Assembly (NCBI RefSeq): GCF_964019385.1
Contig: NC_088646.1
Span: forward strand, 41,723,908-41,787,907
Reading direction: 5' to 3'
DNA from: Sycon ciliatum
Taxonomy: Eukaryota; Porifera; Calcarea; Leucosolenida; Sycettidae
Length of the DNA: 64,000 nt
The position numbers were made by a program, and so were the translations under genes. Of this stretch, positions 56,086-64,000 are shown one piece after another; position 1 is the stretch's first letter, and each line of letters starts with the position of its first letter. Under the pieces are notes generated by a model, which worked only from the letters and a program-made list of their open reading frames with translations, was not told the origin of the DNA and did no database searches.

Positions 56086-57286
56086 CTCGCAGTTCGCGTA
56101 CAGGAAGAACCACAGTACGGAGGACGCTCTTGTGCTAGCTGTCAATCGCTGGCTGAAAGCGAAGTATGAGCGCAAACTCACAGGTGTGATATTCGTGGAT
56201 ATGTCGAAGGCTTTCGACTGTGTCAAACACACCATCTTGGCACAGGAGCTATCCGACATTGGGGTCGGCGGTACTGTCCAGCTATGGTTCACTAGTTACC
56301 TGAGTGAGCGGCTTCAACGCGTAGTCGTGGGCGGAAATTGCTCGGAATACGTCGCATGCAGTCGAGGGGTGCCGCAAGGATCCGTCCTCGGCCCCCTCCT
56401 GTTCACACTATACATCCGTAACCTTCGATGCTGCTTGCCCCAGCAGGTCACAAACCAGGAATTTGCAGACGACATTGCAATTGAAGCCTCGTGCAGTTGC
56501 GAACAAGTGTGCTCTTCTCTAAGCACAGCCATCACTGGCCTGTCGCAGTGGTTGGAGGACCGCGGACTAATGCTGAACCAAAAGAAAACGCAAGCTCTGT
56601 TGATTACCCCAAGAGGCCCAGCCCCTGACACAGATAACATTCGAATTCGCTGTGGGAATGCAGCCCTTGCAGTTGTGGAACAAGCGCGGTACCTGGGCGT
56701 AATGGTAGATGGGCAGCTCTCCTGGGAGCCTCACGTCAATCACAAAATCCAGCAGGTGCGGAAGTCAGTAGGTGCGCTGTGGCGGAGCCGCCGAAGCCTC
56801 ACCCTGGCGTCAAAGATCCTGTTTTACAGGTCGATGATCCAGGGTAGGTTGTCGTACGCTTCCAACGCCTTTTATCCGTCACTTCAAATTGGCAACATGG
56901 AGCCCCTCACACGTCTAACGAAGTGCGCTATCCGCGGCTTCTTCGGTCTGCCACCGTGGTCGCGCACGAGCCCGATCTTTGAACAGCTCCGCCTCACCAC
57001 CCTGGAGGACATGTTTAACATTAAGCTCCTCATCTTTGTCCGTCGTTGTCTGTTCTCCCGACTAAGCTCCCTCTTCACCAGCTTCTTCGTGAGAGTTACT
57101 GGTGACCGCACTCGGGGAGCAGCACAACACCTCGTTCGAGTACCATTTTGGCCCGGTCCTGCGGGTCGAGCGACCATGCAGTTCATCGGCGCAGTCCTGT
57201 GGAACCAGCTCCCGCCTGATCTCCGTTCCGAGCCCAGCCACCTTAAGTTCTGTGCCCTGCTAAAAGCGCATCATGGCTCCGTTTAA
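56046..57286 (+). pseudogene. LINE ORF2, RT core and C-terminus
   Basis: Continues in another frame from HSILPDSQFAYRKNHSTED. RT motif A VIFVDMSKAFDCVKH, motif B RGVPQGSVLGPLLFTLYI, motif C EFADDIAIEA, then the thumb (LMLNQKKTQALL, ARYLGVMVD). The C-terminal region closes with AVLWNQLPPDLRSEPSHLKF and stop after HHGSV. Frame open from about 55.7 kb but residues before 56046 are noise. All catalytic Asp are present; the element is dead through the deletion at about 56070. Confidence 0.88.
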
Positions 57287-57568
57287 ATGCTTTTCGGCTA
57301 GTGTGTTTCTGTGGTATAGCGGACTGAAGAATAGTAAACGTGTTTTGCAATATATGTATGAAGCTATTTTGTATATAGTATGTTCCCATTCCGTTTTTGC
57401 TTTGGTGTAGCCCTGAGGTTGATTGCTTATTTATTTCTACCCTTCCTCTCTCCATACTTCTGTCCCCCCCCCCTCTCTCTCTCTCATTCCTTCTGTCGTC
57501 CACATGTATCAAAGGAGGCGAAATCGCCTGTTTGTGGTGCGACGTTAAATAAACTTCTACAACAACAA

Positions 57569-57855
57569 GCATGTCTGGGCCAGTTGAAAAGTGGAGCTTG
57601 TAGAGAAAGCAGAGTGCTCCGACCATTCTGCGGATGTCCAAGCTAGGGAGGTAGGCTCCATCACCGATTAGGTGAAGGCCACGGCGTTGGATGGCAGTGA
57701 GGCGAGCCAGAGTGGTGGGTGCAGCGCTCATCCACACGAGCATGCCGTGCTCCAAAACCGGGCGGACAAAGCCCTTGTAGATCACTCCACGGCACCTGGA
57801 GTCCAGCACTCGTGAGGCTTTCCGGAGGAAGCCGAGACGTTTTACGGGCAAGATT
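57569..57855 (-). pseudogene. Fragment of another LINE RT, reverse orientation
   Basis: Minus strand encodes LGFLRKASRVLDSRCRGVIY, FVRPVLEHGMLVW, LTAIQRRGLHLIG, the post-RT region of a jockey/I-like LINE. It begins right at the CAA tail of the plus-strand LINE and ends near 57855 before the Harbinger-like element. Its frame is intact across 95 codons. Confidence 0.75.
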
Positions 57856-58040
57856 AAAATTAAAAAGCAACACTACGTAAGGGCGCGTTTGGTTGGTACG
57901 AACTAGAACAGGATTCACCAGAACAGCGCGTTTGGTTGGGACTGCACCTGTTCTGGGTCGGCCAGAACATGTTCTGCTTGCTCCGGCCTCGAGGCCGGAG
58001 CAGACTGAGCAGTTTCACTTTTTCACAGTGAAACCATCGC

Positions 58041-59399
58041 TGCATCGCAGCCACAGGCCGCCTACTCCGCCTTCACACAGGGCCTGCAAAACAAGTGGTC
58101 CTTCCTCTGCCGGACCTCCTCCATCCCGCCGTCCCTGCTTGAACCGCTGGAACACGCAATCAGCGGTCGGCTCATCCCGGCCATCACGGGTCAGGCTCCA
58201 CCTGGGACAACTGTTCGCTCCCTACTCTCTCTGCCTTGCCGGCTTGGGGGACTGGGTATGGCAGACCCTTGTTCAGTGGCTGAACAGTACACCTCATCCC
58301 GAAGGATCACGGCTAGCCTCGTGTCTCGCCTGCTGGAGCAGGAGTCGTCTCTTGGCGACTCTCTGACTCAGCTCCGGACGTTCAAGGCGACGGTTCGGGC
58401 CGAGAAGCGGAGCGCGTTCAAGTCTATGGCTGACGCTCTTCGCTCGGATCACCGGGAGCTGGCCCCTGTTCTCGACCTGGCCTCAGAAAAGGGTGCATCC
58501 AGCTGGCTGACCTGCCGCCCCCTCAGCCGCCATGGTTTCACACTCAGCAAGGGAGATTTCCGGGATGGCCTGTGCCTCCGGTACGGCTGGACACCTCCTC
58601 GGCTCCCAAGCCTCTGCGTGTGCAGTAAGCCGCTGAATGTGAGTCTCGCCCTGTCGCGCCCGTTTGGTGGCTTCCCGACGCTGCGACATAACGAGGTGAG
58701 GGACATCACCGCCAGAGCTCTAAGGCAGGTCGCTCACAACGTGACAGTGGAACCCCACCTCCAGCCCGTCACCGGAGAGGCCGAGACCGAAATGGTCGGA
58801 GGAGTGCACTGCGCCTGACCAGCACAGCTCTTGTAGCACCTACTACTTCTTTGTTGTCTTTGTCTCTTTTATTACCCCTATTACTTTGTAGGGATGTGCA
58901 CATAGTATATAATAAAAAATAAATATAAAAAGGCCTTCCGCCATCGCACAGCTGTCACGGGCTGGACATTGCGGCTAGTGGTGTGTGGGGTGGCCGATTC
59001 GAGCGCATCTTTATTGATGTACGGGTGTTCAACCCTTTTGCGTCTTCGAATCGTGCCACCTCCCTCGCTGCTACTTACAGACGCCATGAACAGGAAAAGC
59101 GCCGGAAGTACGAGGAGCGAGTACGTGAAGTTGAGCATGCCTCTTTCGTGCCCGTTGTGCTTTCTGCCTCTGGTGGGTATGGCAAGCATGCCAATGCTCT
59201 TTTCACGCGGATCGCCTCTCTCCTGGCTGAGAAGAGTAAGGAGCCATACGGGCAGATTATCTCCTTGCTGCGCTGCCGCCTTGGGTTTGCCCTGGTGCGT
59301 TGTGGTGCTATGTGCCTGCGTGGCTCAAGGAGCATGTTTGCTCCTGCCGTGCCTGAGTCCCCTGCTGTGCTAGTGGCGGCGGAGGCACGTATCCAGTGA
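58041..59399 (+). pseudogene. RLE-LINE 3' half
   Basis: Plus-strand frame open from before 58050 (AAYSAFTQGLQNKWSFLCRT) through LPCRLGGLGMADP, the block DLASEKGASSWLTCRPLSRH, the knuckle region CVCSKPLNVSLALS (the last Cys of the 4 kb copy is replaced here) and RHNEVRDITARAL. After a 148-bp insertion (58783-58930) it resumes in another frame with GVWGGRFERIFIDVRVFNP and runs to TGA at 59397-59399. The segment between knuckle and endonuclease is damaged as well. Same family as 25041-29045 but clearly diverged, an older lineage. Confidence 0.85.
58783..58930 (+). mobile_element. Short LINE/SINE-tail insertion, 5-bp TSD
   Basis: AGGCC at 58778-58782 and 58931-58935 flank 148 bp ending in AATAAAAAATAAATATAAAAA. 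Removing it rejoins the RLE-LINE coding region. The A-rich tail suggests retroposition of a 3' end. Confidence 0.65.
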
Positions 59400-59785
59400 A
59401 CCTGCATAGTGCAGTGATCCTACTGAGTGACAGACTCTATAAATACTGTATCTGATGGTTCGTTTTATGTGTTGATTCTTCACAAAATGTGTTATTTTGC
59501 CCGTACAAGAGGCTCAAAGAGTGAAAAAAAAGAAAAAAAAAGAAACCTGGCGGGAACGATTTCGGTCCCAAATGATCACGTGCATACGCTTTTGGGTTGG
59601 ACTCGTCGTACCGTACAAAGTGACCATGGTGACCCACACACATTTTGAAAAATGCACCAAGTTTGGCACATTTTTCCACAAAAATGTGCTCTGTTTCTGG
59701 AGTACCGTTTGGTTGGCATGAGGCTGCTCCATGTGCACCAGCTGTTCGATCCTGTTCTAGATCGTACCAACCAAACGCACCCTAA

Positions 59786-59872
59786 GTGAAATACCGAGCA
59801 CCTTACGTAGAATAGCGGTGTGGTTTTTCTTGCCATGTGAACAATAGAAAAGCTGACAGGATCGCTTTTCTA
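59786..59872 (-). repeat. Inverted array-unit terminus
   Basis: Reverse complement resembles the unit start: TAGAAAAGCGATCCTGTCAG, ...TTCACATGGC, ACACCGCTATTC, CTACGTAAGGTGCTCGGTA. It is a shortened relative of units B-D and supports the TAGAAAAG tip as a true element end. Confidence 0.75.
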
Positions 59873-60455
59873 AATAAAACATGATGGCCTAATTATGGAC
59901 TTACATGTATTTGGTCGGTGTACGAGTCACTACGAGATGCACGAACAGTTTTCGTAGGGTGACTTTGTCATGTAACGTGCGTACTGAATGCAGCAAGTAG
60001 AACTCGCCCATCCACCCCTAGGCCCTTGGCCCTCCCCACCTGAAAATACTCGAAGCGTCGAGGAGGTAGGGGCGCTCTGGCGGGATTTTACGGTTATCGC
60101 CCCTCCCCCGAGACACACACATCAAAGCACTGTAGAATGGGGTTGCATTTTTGTTGTTTTGCCATGTGATTATGCAATCACCATTGTGAAACGAGGGTTG
60201 CCTGCTGCTCCTCGTTGATACCGGTAGTATTGTAAAAAAATCAAGCCCATCGATCATCTGCTACTGCTAGCTAGCTGCCAGAACTGATGATGACACTGCG
60301 ATCGCCACCTCCAACTGCTGAGGTCAGGTTCTTCTTGCCTGTAGGCTGTGTAGCACCACCACAGCTTGGTCCACCCTGCGTTGCCCCGGCATCGTACTCT
60401 CGTACACAGCCGCATGCCGCACTCTCGCGTGGTGGTGGCCTTCGCAATTCGTGAG
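59873..60455. other. Unassigned stretch
   Basis: No gene, terminal repeat or RNA motif is supported. Confidence 0.4.
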
Positions 60456-60458
60456 TAT

Positions 60459-60889
60459 GGCTGTGTTTACATGAAGCGTTTCAACCCGGGTTGAGTTCGA
60501 CCCGGGTCAGATTTCAACCCGCCATGTGCACAAAGTGAATGGCGCGTTTACATGACGCATTGCGCTTGACCCGGGTTGAAATTTCGCCCCGGGTTGATTT
60601 CAACCCTCCCCCCAAGGGGAGGGTTGAAATCAACCCGGGTCAAGAAAATCGTACAAACGTACTTCTGTGCGTATCTCGCGCCAGGTTTGAACAGCACTGC
60701 AGATGCAAATTTCGCGCGAACGGATTCACGTGACCATACAGGACTGTAGAAGTGGACTTTTGGCGGCATATCAGTATTTGACCCGGGTCAACTGTCTTCA
60801 TGTAAACGCTCACCTCTTTTGTTTGTCGTACAGACTTTCAACCCGGGCTGAACTCGACCCGGGTTGAAATTTCTCATGTAAACACAGCC
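60459..60889. mobile_element. CCCGGGTTGA-rich MITE, copy 1
   Basis: Ends GGCTGTGTTTACATGAAGCG and, reversed, GGCTGTGTTTACATGAGAAA, followed inward by TTTCAACCCGGGTTGAG-type repeats; TAT on both sides (60456-60458, 60890-60892), consistent with a 3-bp target. A central hairpin (about 60592-60638) pairs GGGTTGATTTCAACCCTCCC with its complement. The 64-codon frames within are translations of these repeats. Confidence 0.85.
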
Positions 60890-61234
60890 TATGTCTAACA
60901 CCATTATTTTGCGCTTGCCACGCGCTTATGCGGCCCATGCTGGGTCCTCTATTTTCTGTCTTCCTGCCCGCGGCCGCGCGCGGCCCAATTACCTGGTGAG
61001 CTCTCGCGCCTTATTTTCCATGGTGGTGTCTGTTATCGTGGGTCCGATGGCCACCGCGTACCGGGGACTTCGCCTTTTCCATACGTGATAAGCATTTCTC
61101 CGCCATACCGCCGTGGAGGAAGTACCAGTGCGACAAACTGCTGTCGACTTTTGTTTATTTTGTCCCTTTTTGGCGTTCTCATTAATCATTGTGTACAACG
61201 ATTACGTATACACATTGAGTGTCCGAGTTCAGAA

Positions 61235-61345
61235 GGCAAGCGTGCACCGTACATCGAACAGTTGGCTCGATGAAATGAAAATCCGCCATATATGGCGGAT
61301 TTTCATTTCATCGAGCCAACTGTTCGAGTACGGTGTACGCTTGCC
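61235..61345. repeat. 111-bp palindrome with no spacer
   Basis: Arms of 55-56 bp meet at 61290/61291 (ATCCGCCATA/TATGGCGGAT). Only one substitution and one extra base separate the arms. Each arm contains CAGTTGGCTCGATGAAATGA. It can form a cruciform. No target duplication is obvious. Confidence 0.95.
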
Positions 61346-61456
61346 AAACCGCCTAGCCTGTCTCTGCCTGGCACTGTACTAGTCCTTTCCCCGTACCGCC
61401 TCGACCTCTTCCCCGTACCGCCTTGTTGCAGTTTATCTTGCATGCTCGGTTTCATT

Positions 61457-61502
61457 TAGAAAAGCGATCCTGTCAGCTTTTCTATTATTGTGTTCACATG
61501 GC
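61457..61502 (+). repeat. Solo array-unit terminus (46 bp)
   Basis: TAGAAAAGCGATCCTGTCAG to TTCACATGGC, identical to the start of unit B, then unrelated sequence. Homology stops at the same point where the copy at 59823 departs, so this 46-bp tip may be an element end shared by different bodies. Confidence 0.8.
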
Positions 61503-61588
61503 AGAAATGTACTGTGCATTGCCGCTCGGCTGAAGTACGCGCGCTGCAGCTGGAGCCCTTTCGTGCCACGAAAGGACCTGCTTCCTTA

Positions 61589-62019
61589 GGCGGTGTTTAC
61601 ATGAGGCGTTTCAACCCGGGTTGAGTTCGACCCGGGTCAGCTTTCAACCCGCCATGTGCATAAAATGAATGGCGCGTTTACATGACGCATTGCGCTTGAC
61701 CCGGGTTGAAATTTCGCCCCGGGTTGATTTCAACCCTCCCCCCAAGGGGAGGGTTGAAATCAACCCGGGTCAAGAAAATCGTACAAACGTACTTCTGTGC
61801 GTATCTCGCGCCAGGTTTGAACGGCACTGCAGATGCAAATTTCGCGCGAACGGATTCACGTGACCATACAGGACTGTAGAAGTGGACTTTTGGCGGCATA
61901 TCAGTATTTGACCCGGGTCAACTGTCTTCATGTAAACGCTCACCTCTTTTGTCTATCGTACAGACTTTCAACCCGGGCTGAACTCGACCCGGGTTGAAAT
62001 TTCTCATGTAAACACAGCC
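61589..62019. mobile_element. CCCGGGTTGA-rich MITE, copy 2
   Basis: About 98 percent identical by eye to 60459-60889 and in the same orientation, 700 bp further on. Left end GGCGGTGTTTACATGAGGCG; flanks TTA left and TGTA right, so the target duplication is not clear here. Confidence 0.85.
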
Positions 62020-62882
62020 TGTAGGCACCATGCATGAGCCCTGTCATTCTTGCATCAATACTAGCACTACAACCTTCATGCAAATATGGGGTAGTCTCGC
62101 CTGTGCAGGCGTACACTATAGTATAGTGCTCATGGTGCAACCTGGGCTTTCCCTAGTACGGTTGCCCGCCGTTGCATGCCAGACACCCCCATTGTTGCGC
62201 GCCTAGCCACGCGCGTGGCTTTTGCCTGCTGCTCGGCTGTCCGCGATAACTACGGTTTGCCGTACGCTGCAAGGCTATACGTATAGTATATGTTCCACTT
62301 CGTGTGGATTGTTTCGCAGGACCGGTGAGCTTTTTCTCATCCTAAACGAGAGAGAGTGCAGTCTCTATAGATTAGTCTAGAGGTGAAGGCCTGACAGGGC
62401 CAAGACGAACAACTAGTGAGACAGGTTTTGGTCACCCTTTGAGTAAAATCTGATTCAGCGAAATCTTATTCTTTGCAAACCACGGAGGTGGTTGTCGCCT
62501 ACAGTAGTGCAACAGTCAGTGTACACGTATCGTATCAGGTAGTTTTGGATCCGTCCACCAAATCTAACACATTCTAGTCGATTGACTCATAGGCAGCCTT
62601 GCTGAGAGCTAGAACTAGAAGTATTTTTTACTATTGGTGGTGAAGTGGAACTGGAAGAGCTCATCTTGACAGTGGAACGTCAAGTACCAGAATTCAGAAT
62701 GCTACGTGTGACCAGTGGCAGTGCAAATGGTCAACAACGATGGCGCTTGGACGCATCGGCAAAAGTTCTGATTCAGCTGCTGTTGTACGTGTTATATGCT
62801 GGCAGGTGTACGGCCCAGCAGCAGAATGGTAAGAGAATATCTGGTGAGATACATGTAGCTCTGCATTAGTAATACAATCATG
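62020..62882. other. Unassigned stretch
   Basis: No supported gene. A 74-codon plus frame (62645-62869) has no recognisable motif. Confidence 0.4.
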
Positions 62883-62884
62883 TA

Positions 62885-63024
62885 TAGTGCTGCTCAATGA
62901 AATCCAGTTACGTCCCTCAGGTTTGCGCCTTGCATCATTTCGCAGCCCAGTATTCTCAAGTCTAGGGCTGCGGAACGCTCAGCGCGTACTTGAGTGACGC
63001 GACTGGATTCATGGAGCAACACTG
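62885..63024. mobile_element. Mariner-type MITE, second copy
   Basis: Ends TAGTGCTGCTCAATGAAATC and, reversed, CAGTGTTGCTCCATGAATCC, TA at 62883-62884 and 63025-63026. Related to 176-420 but without the tandem expansion. Confidence 0.65.
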
Positions 63025-63026
63025 TA

Positions 63027-64000
63027 CTGTAAAAGCAGAAATTCACAAAATTTAATAGTATGCAATATGTACATGTATATAAAAATGACAGAAATGCATT
63101 GCAGATATGCCTGTGCATAATATAATGCATATGGATTCCAGATGTGTATGTGCATGTTTCTTGCATGCATAGTTCAAAACAAAGGTCGTGCATCGCAACT
63201 ACACCGCCGCAATGCGGCTACAATGTGCAATGACCAGCACGCGTGGAGTAGCCCAGAGGTCTGGGCATGTGACACAGACATGTGTCATGCATGCCGGCAC
63301 TCAGCCCGGCTGATACAAGAGGAAATTTGTTATACAGTACGTATCGCCTATAAGGTTGGCGGTTATAGTGATCAACTTCTCAAATTCATTTTCATTTGCC
63401 ATAACTAAGTTGAGAACGAGGTCTGTCTCGTTGTCCAGGAAACGACCAATCAGCGACATTCCGGCCAAGGGCCTTATCAGAGTTTAACGCCCGCTCAATC
63501 TTAATTTTGCTATTCTTGAGGACGCGTTGAGAGCCTTGGATTAGTTTAAAGCCCGCCGAATATACTCTAAACTGGTGCGTACAACTTCCTGTATGCATTA
63601 TAGTACGGTGCAGATAATGAACTCTGCATAAAATGTATGGTGTACTACTAAAAGTTACGCATTTCAGAAGCGTGTTCGGTTTTTTGCCTCCCATACTCTT
63701 TCATCTGTACGATATTCCTTTGTCAACAGGTGGCGGAACCCTATAAAAACCAAAGATCAGTCATTCTAGGTACCAGAAAGGGGCTCTCAAAGCCCCTAAA
63801 TAGCTCCACAAGCTATGAATAAGAATGAAGCTGGCAATAAGAGCCCAACATTTCATTTGCTTCTATTCTACTTTCAGTAGTCCTCAGTGGTGCTGTCCAA
63901 ATTGCCTCCTTGATGAGGATATGCTGATGTTGTGTGTCAGTAGCCTTGTCTGCACAGGCATGATCTGATGATAGGGTGTTGATTTCTCACAGTATGAGTA
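63027..64000. other. Unassigned stretch to window end
   Basis: Nothing firm. TATAGTGATC/CGCCTATA motifs at 63345-63380 recall the pogo-like element at 2904-5239, but no end is visible. Confidence 0.4.

Larger units (their letters stand above)
53981..57568 (+). mobile_element. APE-type LINE (CR1/jockey-like), nearly full ORF2
   Basis: Plus-strand LINE with an ORF1 fragment, ORF2 with endonuclease and RT, a short 3' UTR and a tail TAAATAAACTTCTACAACAACAA at 57546-57568 (CAA-type). An internal deletion breaks ORF2. The tail joins an oppositely oriented LINE fragment, into which it probably inserted. Confidence 0.8.
57881..59782. mobile_element. Harbinger-like element enclosing an RLE-LINE copy
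   Basis: Ends GGGCGCGTTTGGTTGGTACG and, reversed, GGGTGCGTTTGGTTGGTACG, both followed by GA(A/T)CTAGAACAGGAT-like sequence; TAA at 57878-57880 and 59783-59785. The 1.9 kb between them is mostly a 1.36 kb RLE-LINE fragment, so either the LINE jumped into a short MITE or the ends now carry it as cargo. Confidence 0.75.

Noticed and set aside
60539..60733. 64-codon frame present in both CCCGGGTTGA MITEs
   Set aside because: It is a translation of the terminal and central palindromes; presence twice only reflects DNA identity.

Overview
This window is intergenic, repeat-dense DNA from a eukaryote, most likely a marine invertebrate animal. Sponge or cnidarian are guesses from the mix of elements and are not proven. 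The reasons are a BEL/Pao retrotransposon, a Penelope-like element with a GIY-YIG nuclease, APE-type LINEs, an endonuclease-bearing (RLE) LINE with a CXC motif, and many MITE families with clean target-site duplications (TSDs). No long open frame looks like a host gene. I found no rRNA, tRNA, operon or CRISPR array. Almost every readable protein belongs to a mobile element, and most are broken.

Layout. 1-5.8 kb: small DNA transposons (mariner, piggyBac, pogo and hAT types), with one MITE nested exactly in the terminal repeat of a pogo-like element. 5.8-8.1 kb: an RLE-LINE scrap, then three different Harbinger-like MITEs joined end to end, sharing single TAA target sites. 9.3-11.5 kb: LINE 3' ends and an MITE whose empty site survives in a sister copy. 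11.75-17.65 kb: a decayed BEL/Pao element on the minus strand. 17.7-31.0 kb: a head-to-tail array of about 2.3 kb repeat units (A, B, C; a fourth start at 35.4 kb), each carrying different later insertions. Unit C holds a full-length 4.0 kb RLE retrotransposon with a 14-bp TSD. 32.0-35.4 kb: a Penelope-like element with inverted pseudo-LTRs, a 512-bp tandem partial duplication and a nested TIR element. 35.6-51.1 kb: a 15.5 kb near-perfect palindrome built of two inverted copies of a 7.4 kb element with about 0.7 kb terminal inverted repeats, meeting across 6 bp. 51.1-64 kb: more MITEs, an APE-type LINE, a Harbinger-like pair of ends enclosing an RLE-LINE fragment, a 111-bp spacer-free palindrome and two copies of a CCCGGGTTGA-rich MITE.

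The strongest signals are: (1) the 15.5 kb palindrome and its two-unit structure; (2) a 39-bp perfect hairpin inserted with a 6-bp TSD, proven by an empty paralogous site, with relatives elsewhere in the window; (3) the three-MITE relay; (4) a foldback repeat whose two arms share the same indels while its centre is flipped between copies; (5) the CXC-RT-RLE retrotransposon with four copies here. All calls come from reading the sequence by eye. Family names rest on motifs, terminal sequences and TSD lengths; no database search was run.
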